NCBI RefSeq assembly: GCF_000761485.1
Contig: NZ_JPMX01000118.1
Span: forward strand, 83,017 to 147,016
Origin: Modestobacter caceresii
GTDB lineage: Bacteria; Actinomycetota; Actinomycetes; Mycobacteriales; Geodermatophilaceae
Reading direction: 5' to 3'
DNA length: 64,000 nt
Made by a program: the position numbers and the translations under genes. The stretch's first letter is position 1. Every line of letters starts with the position of its first letter. Under the pieces are notes generated by a model. That model saw only the letters and a list, made by a program, of their open reading frames with translations, had not been told where the DNA came from and did no database searches. Shown here one piece after another: positions 43,490 to 52,983 of this stretch.

Positions 43490-43512
43490 GGGTCCGCATG
43501 GAGCACGGACCC
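43490..43512. terminator. Possible terminator between convergent genes
   Basis: 7-bp stem GGGTCCG/CGGACCC with a 9-nt loop, flanked on both sides by CGGTCACCGG repeats, in the 55 bp between the oxidoreductase and XRE genes. Confidence 0.45.
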
Positions 43513-43515
43513 CGG

Positions 43516-43761
43516 TCACCGGCGGGCCGCCTGCACGGCCAACGGCTCGGCGTGGTCGTCCTCGACCCACTCGAGGAGGTCGCCGGGCTGGCAGTCCAGC
43601 ACCCGGCACATCGCCTCCAGGGTGCTGAAGCGGACGGCCTTGGCCCGGCCGTTCTTCAGCACCGCCACGTTGGCCGGGGTGAGCCCGACCCGCTCGGCGA
43701 ACTCCCCGACGCTCATCTTCCGCTTGGCCAGCTCGACGTCGATGCGCACGACGATCGCCAT
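43516..43761 (-). CDS. XRE-type (YozG-like) helix-turn-helix regulator
   Basis: Small repressor-type protein of 81 aa consisting of one HTH domain: IDVELAKRKMSVGEFAERVGLTPANVAVLKNGRAKAVRFSTLEAMCRVLDCQPGDLLEW. Its ATG overlaps the stop of the DUF2975 gene (ATGA). This membrane-protein/HTH pairing is widespread; the regulator most likely controls its own operon through the repeats at 44270-44291. Confidence 0.9.
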   Translation of the reverse strand: MAIVVRIDVELAKRKMSVGEFAERVGLTPANVAVLKNGRAKAVRFSTLEAMCRVLDCQPGDLLEWVEDDHAEPLAVQAARR

Positions 43762-44252
43762 CAGATGACCGCTTCCATGTCGGTCCGCAGCGTCGTGGCC
43801 TGCTGCAGCAGCGCGCGCATGACCACCATCAGCAGCCCCACCACGGCACCGACCAGCAGCAGCACCAGCAGGAGCACCGGCGGGCCCGGGTCGTCGCTGA
43901 CCTCGTCGATGATGAAGTAGTACGAGCTCACGAAGGCGCCCAGGAGCATGAGCCAGCCGACGGCCATCGCCGCCACGATCGCGTTGACCCACGGCAGCGA
44001 CCCCGCGCTGAAGATGCAGTCCGTCCGGACCATGGTCAGCAGCTGCCAGGTGCAGACGACGACCTGGACGCACGCCAGCCCCAGGACCGAGACCGCGAGC
44101 ATCGTCCACCGCACGAGGGACTGCTCCAGCGACGGGTCGGCCAGGTCCGGCAGCATCCCGGGCACTGCCCAGATCTGGGCGGCGACGAGCGCGGCGAAGA
44201 CGAGCGCGAGCAGGAACCGGATCGGGAACAGCAGCGGATGTGCGGGCGACAT
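43761..44252 (-). CDS. DUF2975 family membrane protein
   Basis: Protein of 163 aa with four predicted membrane helices: FPIRFLLALVFAALVAAQIW, WTMLAVSVLGLACVQVVV, VNAIVAAMAVGWLMLLGAFV and VLLLVLLLVGAVVGLLMVVM. The layout matches DUF2975 proteins, which are routinely paired with a small XRE regulator, as here through an ATGA overlap. The function of such modules is not established. ATG 44252 follows a GAATCT -10 box by 6 nt. Confidence 0.85.
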   Translation of the reverse strand: MSPAHPLLFPIRFLLALVFAALVAAQIWAVPGMLPDLADPSLEQSLVRWTMLAVSVLGLACVQVVVCTWQLLTMVRTDCIFSAGSLPWVNAIVAAMAVGWLMLLGAFVSSYYFIIDEVSDDPGPPVLLLVLLLVGAVVGLLMVVMRALLQQATTLRTDMEAVI

Positions 44253-44258
44253 GGATCG

Positions 44259-44294
44259 AGATTCGCCAGCTGTCGATCGACTGTCAATAGACAG
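44259..44294 (-). promoter_or_regulatory. Promoter and direct repeats of the DUF2975-XRE operon
   Basis: On the coding strand TTGACA (complement of 44282-44287) and GAATCT (complement of 44259-44264) are 17 bp apart, 6 nt before the ATG. Direct repeats CTGTCGATCGA (44270-44280) and CTGTCAATAGA (44281-44291), followed by CAG, cover the -35 box. Their position suits autorepression by the XRE protein. Confidence 0.6.
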
Positions 44295-44319
44295 TAGCCG
44301 TGTCGGCGACGTTCGTCCC

Positions 44320-46329
44320 TCAGACGGGCAAGGGCGCCGGGAGGCCGTTCGCCTCGCGGACGACGGCGACCACCTCGGCCATGATGTCGGTGATCCCGAA
44401 GTCCTTCGGCGTGAACACCCGGGCGACCCCGAGGTCCCGCAACCGCCGGGCATCGCCGTCCGGGACGATCCCGCCGACCACGACCGGGACGTCGTCCAGG
44501 CCGGCCGCCCGCAGGCCGTCCAGCACCGCCGGGACCACCTGCAGGTGCGACCCCGACAGCACCGACAGGCCGACCACGTGCACGTCCTCCTCGACGGCCG
44601 CGGAGACGATCTGCGCCGGGGTGAGCCGGATGCCCTGGTAGACCACCTCGAAGCCGGCGTCGCGGGCCCGCACGGCGATCTGCTCGGCGCCGTTGGAGTG
44701 CCCGTCCAGCCCCGGCTTGCCGACCAGGAAACGCAGCCGGCCGCCCAGCTCCGCGCCGGTGCGGCGGACCAGCTCGCGCACCTCGGTCAGCGCGGTGTCG
44801 GCCGCGCCGGCGCCCGCGGCCCCGACGCCGGTGGGCGCCCGGTACTCGCCGAACACCGCCCGTAGCGCGCCCGCCCACTCCCCCGTCGTCACGCCGGCCC
44901 GGGCGCAGCGCAGCGTGGCGGCCATCAGGTTCACGTCGGTGCCCGCGGCCGCGCGCAGCTCCGCGAGCGCCTCGGCCACCGGCCCTGGCACCCGTTCGGC
45001 GCGCCACCGCTGCACCGCGGCCTGGGCCGCTGCCTCCACCGCCGGGTCGACCGTCTGGATCGCGGTCTCGAGGTCGGCCAGCAGCGGGTTGGGCTCGCTG
45101 GTCGTGTACCGGTTGACGCCGACGACGACGTCCTCGCCGCTCTCCATCCGGCGACGGCGCTGAGCCAGTGAGGCCACCAGCTCGCCCTTCATGTAGCCCG
45201 ACTCGACCGCGGCCACCGCACCGCCCAGCTCCTGCACCCGGGCGATCTCCGCCCGGGCGCCCTCGACCAGCTCGGCGACCTTGCGCTCGACCACCACCGA
45301 GCCGGTGAACAGGTCCTCGTACTCCAGCAGGTCGGTCTCGAACGCGAGCACCTGCTGCAGCCGCAGCGACCACTGCTGGTCCCAGGGCCGCGGCAGACCG
45401 AGCGCCTCGTTCCAGGCCGGCAGCTGCACCGCCCGGGCCCGGGCGTCGCGGGACAGCGTGACCGCGAGCATCTCCAGCACGATCCGCTGGACGTTGTTCT
45501 CCGGCTGCGCCTCGGTGAGCCCGAGGGAGTTGACCTGCACCCCGTACCGGAAGCGCCGCTGCTTCGGGTCGGTCACGCCGTAGCGTTCGGCCGTCAGCTC
45601 GTCCCAGAGCTGGCCGAAGGCGCGCATCTTGCACATCTCCTCGACGAACCGCACCCCGGCGTTGACGAAGAAGGAGATCCGGGCGACGACGTCGCCGAAG
45701 CGCTCGGCCGGCACCTGGCCGGAGTCGCGCACCGAGTCCAGGACGGCGATCGCGGTGCTCATCGCGTAGGCGATCTCCTGCACCGGCGTGGCCCCGGCCT
45801 CCTGCAGGTGGTAGCTGCAGATGTTGATCGGGTTCCACCGCGGCATCGCCGTCACCGTGTAGGCGACCATGTCGGTGATCAGCCGCATGCTCTGCGCGGG
45901 CGGGAAGACGTAGGTCCCGCGGGACAGGTACTCCTTGATGATGTCGTTCTGCGTCGTCCCGGCCAGCTGCGCGACGTCGTGGCCGTGTTCCTCCGCGACC
46001 GCCTGGTAGAGCGCCAGCTGCCACATCGCCGTCGCGTTGATCGTCATCGACGTGTTCATCTCGTCCAGCGGGATGCCGTCGAACAGCGCCCGCATGTCGC
46101 CGATGTGCGTGACCGGCACCCCGACCTTGCCGACCTCCCCGACGGCCAGCTCGTCGTCGGGGTCGTAGCCGGTCTGGGTGGGGAGGTCGAAGGCGACGGA
46201 CAACCCGGTCTGTCCCTTGGCGAGGTTCCGCCGGTAGAGGGCGTTGGACTCCGCGGGCGAGGAGTGGCCGGCGTAGGTGCGCATGACCCAGGGACGGTCG
46301 CGGTCCTTCGGCGCTGAAGGGAACGGCAT
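44320..46329 (-). CDS. meaA: Ethylmalonyl-CoA mutase (protein MeaA)
   Basis: B12-dependent mutase of 669 aa with catalytic and cobalamin domains in one chain, converting (2R)-ethylmalonyl-CoA to methylsuccinyl-CoA. The N-terminus PWVMRTYAGHSSPAESN carries the substituted pocket typical of Ecm rather than the TIRQY of methylmalonyl-CoA mutase. VAFDLPTQTGYDPDDE, EYLSRGTYVFPPAQSMRL and the C-terminal B12 motif GKPGLDGHSNGAEQI (DxHxxG) are clear. With Ccr (30.8 kb) and the epimerase it forms the core of the ethylmalonyl-CoA pathway. The ATG at 46329 is leaderless (TACACT 8 nt upstream). Confidence 0.95.
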   Translation of the reverse strand: MPFPSAPKDRDRPWVMRTYAGHSSPAESNALYRRNLAKGQTGLSVAFDLPTQTGYDPDDELAVGEVGKVGVPVTHIGDMRALFDGIPLDEMNTSMTINATAMWQLALYQAVAEEHGHDVAQLAGTTQNDIIKEYLSRGTYVFPPAQSMRLITDMVAYTVTAMPRWNPINICSYHLQEAGATPVQEIAYAMSTAIAVLDSVRDSGQVPAERFGDVVARISFFVNAGVRFVEEMCKMRAFGQLWDELTAERYGVTDPKQRRFRYGVQVNSLGLTEAQPENNVQRIVLEMLAVTLSRDARARAVQLPAWNEALGLPRPWDQQWSLRLQQVLAFETDLLEYEDLFTGSVVVERKVAELVEGARAEIARVQELGGAVAAVESGYMKGELVASLAQRRRRMESGEDVVVGVNRYTTSEPNPLLADLETAIQTVDPAVEAAAQAAVQRWRAERVPGPVAEALAELRAAAGTDVNLMAATLRCARAGVTTGEWAGALRAVFGEYRAPTGVGAAGAGAADTALTEVRELVRRTGAELGGRLRFLVGKPGLDGHSNGAEQIAVRARDAGFEVVYQGIRLTPAQIVSAAVEEDVHVVGLSVLSGSHLQVVPAVLDGLRAAGLDDVPVVVGGIVPDGDARRLRDLGVARVFTPKDFGITDIMAEVVAVVREANGLPAPLPV

Positions 46330-46363
46330 GCCAGCGGAGTGTAGGGCGGTTACTGGCCAGTAG
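46330..46363 (-). promoter_or_regulatory. meaA promoter with operator-like palindrome
   Basis: TACACT -10 box (complement of 46338-46343) lies 8 nt before the ATG. The palindrome CTACTGGCCAGTAA (complement of 46350-46363; perfect core TACTGGCCAGTA) sits in the spacer just upstream of the -10, where a bound repressor would block polymerase. It matches the site before ccr at 30767-30780. Confidence 0.6.
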
Positions 46364-46442
46364 CCACGGGTGTCCTCCAGCGGTGGCACACTCGGCTCCG
46401 GGCTCGCGGCCGGCCGGCCGCCGCCGCCGCAGGGAGGTCAGC

Positions 46443-46763
46443 GTGCCGATCGACGCCGGGAGCCTGCACTACGCCGTGGGCCCGGCCCTCGCCCTGGTCA
46501 TGCTCGCGCTGATCGCGCTCTTCCTGCGCTGGGCCTTCGCCTCGGGCTCCTCGTCGGGCAAGCCGGTGCGGCGCGAGGAGCTGCTCACGCCGGTGGCCAC
46601 GCTCACCCGCCGGGAGTCGGCGCTGGCCCTGCGGGCCGTGCTGAGCGACGCCGGCATCCGGTCCACGATCCGCGAGCCGGCCGCACACCGGGCCGACGTC
46701 CTCGTCTTCCCCGAGGACCTCGAGCGCGCCCGCGCACTCGCGCTCTCCTTCGGCGGACGCTGA
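46443..46763 (+). CDS. Small membrane protein with DUF2007-like C-terminal domain
   Basis: Protein of 106 aa from GTG 46443, which has a strong GGAGG site 8 nt upstream. One membrane helix (VGPALALVMLALIALFLRWAF) is followed by a ~60-residue domain, LTRRESALALRAVLSDAGIRSTIREP...DVLVFPEDLERARALALSF, resembling the putative signal-transducing DUF2007 fold. It is divergent from meaA and converges with murA, 9 bp between stops. Function unknown. Confidence 0.75.
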   Translation: MPIDAGSLHYAVGPALALVMLALIALFLRWAFASGSSSGKPVRREELLTPVATLTRRESALALRAVLSDAGIRSTIREPAAHRADVLVFPEDLERARALALSFGGR

Positions 46764-46772
46764 ACGAGGACG

Positions 46773-48068
46773 TCAGTTCGGGCGCTGGGTCCGCTCGATC
46801 TGCACGCCCACGCCACGCAGCTGCTCGGTGAAGTCCGGGTAGCCGCGGTCGACGTGGTGCACGTCCTGCACCTCGGTGACGCCGTCGGTGAGGAGCCCGG
46901 CGAGCACCAGCCCGGCACCCGCGCGGATGTCGGTGGCCAGCACGGGAGCGCTGGAGAGCCGCTCCCGCCCCCGGACCACCGCGTGGTGGCCGTCGATGCG
47001 CACGTCGGCCCCGAGCCGGACCAGCTCGTTGACGAACATGAACCGACCCTCGAAGACGTTCTCGGTGATCAGTGCGGTGCCGCTGGAGACCGCGGCCAGC
47101 GCCACGGCCATCGGCTGCAGGTCGGTCGGGAAGCCGGGGAACGGGAGCGTCACGATGTCCATTCCCCGCGGCCGGTCCGCCATCGCCACCCGGATGCCGT
47201 CGTCCAGCGACTCCACGGTCGCCCCGGCGTTGACCAGCTTCTCCAGCGGCACGCTCAGGTGCTCGGCCACCGCCCGCTCGATCACCAGGTCGCCCCGGGT
47301 CATCACCGCGCCGATCGCCCAGGTCCCCGCCACGATCCGGTCCGGGACGGTGGAGTAGGACACCGGCCGCAGCTCGCGCACTCCCTCCACCGTGATCGTG
47401 GAGGTGCCGGCGCCCTCGATCCGGGCGCCCATCGCGCTCAGCATCCGGCACAGGTCGACGATCTCCGGCTCGCGGGCGGCGTTGTCCACGATCGTCGTCC
47501 CCTGGGCCAGGGCGGCGGCCATCACCAAATTCTCGGTGGCGCCCACGGAGGGGAAGTCGAGCCAGATCGAGGTGCCGACCAGCTTGGGGGCGGTGGCGAT
47601 CAGGAAGCCGTGCTCGTTGACCACGGTGGCGCCGAGCCGCTCCAGGCCGGCGATGTGCATGTCCAGCCCACGGGAGCCGATGGCGTCGCCGCCGGGCAGC
47701 GCGACCTTGGCGGTGCCCAGCCGGGCCACCAGGGGGCCGAGCACGCTGATCGAGGCACGCATCCGACGGACCAGGTCGTAGTCGGTCTCGCTGGAGGGAC
47801 GCTCGGGGACGTCGATCAGCACCCGCCCGCCGCCGCTCGGGCTGCCGCCGGGCTCCAGCGGGTAGCGCTCGAAGGTCACACCGCAGCCGAGGCGCCGCAG
47901 CACCTCGCTCATGATCGTGACGTCGAGGATGTCGGGCACCTCGTCCAGCGTCGTCCGGCCCGGGGCGAGCAGCGCCGCCGCCATCAGCTTGAGCGCGCTG
48001 TTCTTGGCACCGGTCACCCGGACGCGGCCACGCAGGGACGCCCCGCCGGTCACCTCGAAGCACTCCAC
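46773..48068 (-). CDS. murA: UDP-N-acetylglucosamine 1-carboxyvinyltransferase MurA (Asp-type, fosfomycin-insensitive)
   Basis: EPSP-synthase-fold enzyme of 431 aa, first committed step of peptidoglycan synthesis (enolpyruvyl transfer to UDP-GlcNAc). Conserved [15 protein letters not shown] and [16 protein letters not shown] are present. The loop residue alkylated by fosfomycin is Asp128 in [15 protein letters not shown] instead of Cys, as in M. tuberculosis, so intrinsic fosfomycin resistance is expected. GTG 48068 follows TAGGCT by 7 nt, a leaderless start. It is divergent from the cobalamin adenosyltransferase gene, as in mycobacteria (Rv1314c/Rv1315, from memory). Confidence 0.95.
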   Translation of the reverse strand: MECFEVTGGASLRGRVRVTGAKNSALKLMAAALLAPGRTTLDEVPDILDVTIMSEVLRRLGCGVTFERYPLEPGGSPSGGGRVLIDVPERPSSETDYDLVRRMRASISVLGPLVARLGTAKVALPGGDAIGSRGLDMHIAGLERLGATVVNEHGFLIATAPKLVGTSIWLDFPSVGATENLVMAAALAQGTTIVDNAAREPEIVDLCRMLSAMGARIEGAGTSTITVEGVRELRPVSYSTVPDRIVAGTWAIGAVMTRGDLVIERAVAEHLSVPLEKLVNAGATVESLDDGIRVAMADRPRGMDIVTLPFPGFPTDLQPMAVALAAVSSGTALITENVFEGRFMFVNELVRLGADVRIDGHHAVVRGRERLSSAPVLATDIRAGAGLVLAGLLTDGVTEVQDVHHVDRGYPDFTEQLRGVGVQIERTQRPN

Positions 48069-48081
48069 GCCGCCCAGCCTA
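48069..48081 (-). promoter_or_regulatory. Leaderless -10 box of murA
   Basis: TAGGCT (complement of 48076-48081), 7 nt before GTG 48068. Confidence 0.6.
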
Positions 48082-48143
48082 GATGCGGCGGCGGATGTCG
48101 CCCGACGGGGCGCGGGGCTGGCGCCCCGCCCCCCGGTCCGGCC

Positions 48144-48156
48144 TAGGCTCGCCCCC
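48144..48156 (+). promoter_or_regulatory. Leaderless -10 box of the cobalamin adenosyltransferase gene
   Basis: TAGGCT at 48144-48149, 7 nt before ATG 48157; the same hexamer and spacing as the divergent murA box 62 bp away. Confidence 0.6.
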
Positions 48157-48762
48157 ATGACCGTCCGGCTGACCCGCATCTACACCCGCACCGGTGACGC
48201 CGGGCAGACCCACCTCGGGGACATGTCCCGGGTGGCCAAGACCGATCCGCGGCTGGTGGCCTACGCCGACGTCGACGAGACGAACAGTGCGCTCGGGGTC
48301 GCCGTCGCGCTGGGCGGGCCGTCGGCCGAGGTCACCGAGCTGCTCCGCAGCGTGCAGAACGACCTCTTCGACGTCGGCGCCGACCTCTCCACCCCGATCC
48401 AGGAGGCGCCGGAGCACCCGCCGCTGCGGATCACCACCGCCTACACCGAGCGGCTGGAGGCGGCCTGCGACGCCGCCAACGCCGAGCTGCCCGCGCTCAC
48501 CTCGTTCGTCCTCCCGGGGGGCACCCCGCTCGCCGCACTGCTCCACACGGCGCGGACGGTGGCCCGGCGGGCCGAGCGCAGCGTGTGGGCGTTGCTGACG
48601 GTCGATGCGGAGCGGACCAACGCCGAGACCGCCCGGTACCTCAACCGGCTCTCGGACCTGCTGTTCATCCTCGCCCGCGCCGCCAACCCCGACGGCGACG
48701 TGCTGTGGGAGCCCGGCGCCCACAGCGGCGTCCACGCCCAGCGCGCGGCTCGCGAGAGCTAG
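48157..48762 (+). CDS. Cob(I)yrinic acid a,c-diamide adenosyltransferase (PduO type)
   Basis: ATP:corrinoid adenosyltransferase of 201 aa. [17 protein letters not shown] is the ATP-binding N-terminal motif; [22 protein letters not shown] and [12 protein letters not shown] line the trimer active site. It makes adenosylcobalamin, the cofactor needed by MeaA (44.3 kb) and the IcmA-type mutase (22.9 kb), and loads it together with MeaB. Start ATG 48157 is leaderless. Confidence 0.94.
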   Translation: MTVRLTRIYTRTGDAGQTHLGDMSRVAKTDPRLVAYADVDETNSALGVAVALGGPSAEVTELLRSVQNDLFDVGADLSTPIQEAPEHPPLRITTAYTERLEAACDAANAELPALTSFVLPGGTPLAALLHTARTVARRAERSVWALLTVDAERTNAETARYLNRLSDLLFILARAANPDGDVLWEPGAHSGVHAQRAARES

Positions 48763-48792
48763 GACCACCCGAGCCGGGTGACGCGCTGGATC

Positions 48793-48839
48793 GGCCCTCC
48801 TGCAGGGGCCCACCGCGAGCGGTGGGGGCAGGAGGGTCC
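48793..48839 (-). repeat. Stop-abutting nested hairpin, copy B (after the DUF2550 gene)
   Basis: Outer arms GGCCCTCCTGC (48793-48803) and GCAGGAGGGTCC (48828-48839); inner stem CCCACC/GGTGGG (48809-48814, 48821-48826). It ends 5 bp from the DUF2550 stop. This compact copy shows the family structure best and lies between convergent genes. Confidence 0.72.
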
Positions 48840-48844
48840 TTCGA

Positions 48845-49249
48845 TCAGCGGTCGACCGGCGGAGCCGACTCGATCCAGGACAGGAACCCGGTCACCGTCG
48901 AGGAGTCCATCGCCAGCTCCTGCGGCCCCGCTCCGGTGCGGACGGTGAGGATCACGCTGTCGGCGGGCAGGGACAGGTCCTCAGCGGTCGGGCGACGCCG
49001 GGCGTCGACCTGGAACTGGGCGCGGCACAGGCGGCGGTTCGGCCGGACCGACAGCGACAACGCGCGGTACCAGAGCAGCATGTCGCCGGAGTACCAGGCC
49101 ACGCCCACGGCCCACCGGGAGGTGCCGGGCGCACGCAGCCACATGGTGACCGCCCCCAGCCCGGAGAGCAGGAACCGCCGGCGCAGCAGGAACGCGGCGA
49201 CCAGCGCGACCACCAACAGCCCGACGAGGACCAGGACGGCGGTGGTCAC
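48845..49249 (-). CDS. DUF2550 family membrane protein
   Basis: Protein of 134 aa, GTG start. One N-terminal membrane helix (AVLVLVGLLVVALVAAFLL) followed by the DUF2550 domain GAVTMWLRAPGTSRWAVGVAWYSGDMLLWYRALSLSVRPNR. The same gene follows atpC in mycobacteria (Rv1312, from memory) and other actinobacteria, so it is a conserved neighbour of the ATP synthase, but its role is unknown. It is 50 bp downstream of atpC. Confidence 0.88.
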   Translation of the reverse strand: MTTAVLVLVGLLVVALVAAFLLRRRFLLSGLGAVTMWLRAPGTSRWAVGVAWYSGDMLLWYRALSLSVRPNRRLCRAQFQVDARRRPTAEDLSLPADSVILTVRTGAGPQELAMDSSTVTGFLSWIESAPPVDR

Positions 49250-49299
49250 CGGGCGGGGCTCGTCGGCCGAGGGCGGGTCGAGAGTGACTCAGGCGGCGG

Positions 49300-49689
49300 T
49301 CAGGCGTCCTGGCCGGCGGCGCGGAGCCGGGACTGGGCCCGCCTCGCGGCGGCGACGGCCTCCGGGTCGTCGCTGTCCTGCTCCGCGCGGCGGAGCGCCT
49401 CGCGGGCCCGCTCCACGTCGATGTCGGTGGAGATCTCGGCGGTCTCGGCCAGGATGGAGACACCTCGCTCGGTCACCGAGAGGAAGCCACCGTGCGCGGC
49501 GACGACGAGGTCCTCCCCCGACTCCGTGCGGATCGTCACCACGCCGCCGGGAGCCAGCTCGCCCAGCAGTGGCGAGTGACCGGGCATGACACCGAGCTCA
49601 CCCTCGGTCGTGCGGGCGATGACCATGCTGGCCTCACCGGACCAGAGCATCTTCTCCACGGCCACGAGCTCGACCTGCAGGGTCGCCAC
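49300..49689 (-). CDS. atpC: ATP synthase F1 subunit epsilon
   Basis: Subunit of 129 aa in the central stalk: N-terminal beta barrel (VELVAVEKMLWSGEASMVIARTTEGELGVMPGHSPLLGELAPG) and a C-terminal helical part (DVERAREALRRAEQDSDDPEAVAAARRAQ) that restrains ATP hydrolysis. In this operon it is separated from atpD by an unusual ~790 bp that contains two hairpins and a small gene, so its expression may be lower or separately driven. Confidence 0.95.
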   Translation of the reverse strand: MATLQVELVAVEKMLWSGEASMVIARTTEGELGVMPGHSPLLGELAPGGVVTIRTESGEDLVVAAHGGFLSVTERGVSILAETAEISTDIDVERAREALRRAEQDSDDPEAVAAARRAQSRLRAAGQDA

Positions 49690-49899
49690 GTATGTCCTCC
49701 AGGGTCATCGACCGCCCGTGCCAGGCCGGTGATGCGGGCCGCCGGTCCGGACGGACGCGGCAGCGGGTCCCTGACACTGTACCGGCGGCCGGGCGCCGGT
49801 CCCGCCACAGGCTGCCGACCCTGCCGACGACCGCCCCGATCGGGGGAGCTCGGTCCCTCTGCCGACCACGTCGCGGGCCGGCGGGTGGTGGGGGTTCCG

Positions 49900-50142
49900 T
49901 CAGCAGACGGTGCGGCGGTAGACCACCGTCCAGCGCCCCAGCCGCAGCTGCGGGTGCCACACCACCGACGGCGGTGCCCACTCGGCCGTGTCGAACGGCT
50001 CGCCGTCCACGGGCAGCGGCGCGTACGGCGGCCAGCTCCACTCCAGGACGTCGCCCGGGGGCACCTGGCCGTCGGTCTCCTCGCGGCGTCCCGCCGCGGG
50101 CCCGCCGGAGACGGGGGGCAGGGTGGTGCGTCTGCTGTGCAC
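49900..50142 (-). CDS. Uncharacterised 80-aa Trp/Pro-rich protein inside the atp operon
   Basis: GTG 50142 is preceded by AGGAG at 8 nt, a good ribosome site. The protein has a polar N-terminus (HSRRTTLPPVSGG) and then VLEWSWPPYAPLPVDGEPFDTAEWAPPSVVWHPQLRLGRWTVVYRRTVC, with five tryptophans and no membrane helix or signal peptide. It lies between atpD (335 bp upstream) and atpC (210 bp downstream) on the same strand. I do not recognise a family. The codon pattern and Shine-Dalgarno support a real gene; a longer frame to 50526 crosses the hairpins and is unlikely. Confidence 0.6.
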   Translation of the reverse strand: MHSRRTTLPPVSGGPAAGRREETDGQVPPGDVLEWSWPPYAPLPVDGEPFDTAEWAPPSVVWHPQLRLGRWTVVYRRTVC

Positions 50143-50366
50143 GAGTGGTTCTCCTGTGCGTGACGCCCGCCGCTCGGACGTACCGGAACTCATGTTCGTC
50201 ACCCGGCCGCACGAACTTGAGGCCCTGCGCTCCCGCCCACTCGAACGGATGGCGTGCCGGAGGCACAGCGGCGCCGCGCGCACGCAGACCGTCACGGCGT
50301 CCATCCCACGATCGGACGCCTGCCGCCGGAGGACGCCACGGCCAGGGACGGAACGGCCGGGAAACG

Positions 50367-50404
50367 CCACGGCCGGGCACCCCCGAAGGGATGCCCGGCC
50401 GTGG
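50367..50404 (-). terminator. Hairpin downstream of atpD
   Basis: Perfect 13-bp arms CCACGGCCGGGCA (50367-50379) and its complement (50392-50404) with a 12-nt loop. Together with copy C of the repeat it forms a double terminator or attenuator between atpD and atpC. Confidence 0.72.
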
Positions 50405-50418
50405 CGAGGTGCTGGAAC

Positions 50419-50472
50419 GGCCCCCTCGCAGGGCCCCGTCGCGAACCTGCGAGCGGCGGGGGCGAGGGGTCC
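50419..50472 (-). repeat. Stop-abutting nested hairpin, copy C (after atpD)
   Basis: Outer arms GGCCCCCTCGC (50419-50429) and GCGAGGGGTCC (50462-50472), inner CCCCGTCGCG...GCGGCGGGG; begins 4 bp after the atpD stop in the same orientation as copies B, D and E. Confidence 0.7.
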
Positions 50473-50476
50473 TTGC

Positions 50477-52012
<1,536 letters not shown>

Positions 52013-52981
52013 TCAGTCGTCGGCGTTGGCCGACACGAGTGCGTCAGCACCGCCGACGATCTCGCTGATCTCCTGGGTGATCTCCGCCTGACGGGCCGCG
52101 TTGGCCTGCCGGGAGAGGTTCTTGGCCAGCTCCTCGGCGTTGTCCGACGCCGACTTCATCGCCCGGCGGCGCGACGCCGACTCCGAGGCGGCTGCCTCGA
52201 GCAGTGCCGCGTAGATCCGGGTGGTCACGTACTTCGGCAACAACGCGTCCAGCAGCTGCTCGGCCGACGGCTCGAACTCGTACGCCGGCGTGATGTCCGA
52301 GCTGCGCGACTCCTCGACCTGCGCGTCGCGGTCGTCCCGCAGCTCGTCGACCTCCTCCACGACCAGTGGCGCCATGCGGTTGGCCACCGGCACCTGGGAG
52401 AGCAGGGACCGGAACTCGGTGTAGACGATGTGCAGTTCGTCCACGCCGAGCACGTCGTCGGCACCAGCGCCGGTCTCGTCGTCGTCCTCACCAGCGGTGA
52501 AGGCGGCGATGAGGGTGCGGCCGATGTCCTGCGCGTTCTCGTAGCCGGGCTGCTCGGAGAACCCGCTCCAGGTCTCCTCCACGTCCCGGTCGCGGAACCG
52601 GTAGTACGTCTCGCCCTTGCGGCCGACGACGTACAGCAGCGGCTCCTTGCCCTCGTCGCGGAGCAGGGCGAGGAGCTCCTCGGTCCGCCGCAGCACGTTG
52701 ACGTTGTACGAGCCGGCGAACCCACGGTCGGAGGTGACCACCAGGACGGCGACCCGCCGGGGGTTCTCCCGGTCGGTCAGCAGCGGGTGGTCCAGGCTCG
52801 CCGAGCCTGCCAGCGCCGACAGCACGCGGGTGATCTCCCGGGCATAGGGCTTGGAGGCCTCCACCCGGGCCTGGGCACGGACGATGCGCGCGGCAGCGAT
52901 CAGCTCCTGGGCCGAGAAGATCTTCTTCGTCGACTGGGTGGAGCGGATCCGGCGGCGCAGCGCGCGGAGGGAACCAGCCAT
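52013..52981 (-). CDS. atpG: ATP synthase F1 subunit gamma
   Basis: Rotor subunit of 322 aa: N-terminal helix [22 protein letters not shown], central domain [14 protein letters not shown] and C-terminal helix [24 protein letters not shown]. An acidic insertion at residues ~163-178 ([17 protein letters not shown]) corresponds in place to the short gamma loop reported in mycobacteria to limit ATP hydrolysis. It starts 2 bp after the atpA stop. Confidence 0.97.
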   Translation of the reverse strand: MAGSLRALRRRIRSTQSTKKIFSAQELIAAARIVRAQARVEASKPYAREITRVLSALAGSASLDHPLLTDRENPRRVAVLVVTSDRGFAGSYNVNVLRRTEELLALLRDEGKEPLLYVVGRKGETYYRFRDRDVEETWSGFSEQPGYENAQDIGRTLIAAFTAGEDDDETGAGADDVLGVDELHIVYTEFRSLLSQVPVANRMAPLVVEEVDELRDDRDAQVEESRSSDITPAYEFEPSAEQLLDALLPKYVTTRIYAALLEAAASESASRRRAMKSASDNAEELAKNLSRQANAARQAEITQEISEIVGGADALVSANADD

Positions 52982-52983
52982 CG

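Larger units (their letters stand above)
50143..50476. other. 334-bp region between atpD and the small gene
   Basis: No gene seen. From atpD outward it holds nested hairpin copy C (50419-50472), a second perfect hairpin (50367-50404), then about 220 bp that may contain a promoter for the small gene and atpC. An inverted GTTCG/CGAAC pair lies near 50193-50215. No confident -10 box. Confidence 0.5.
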
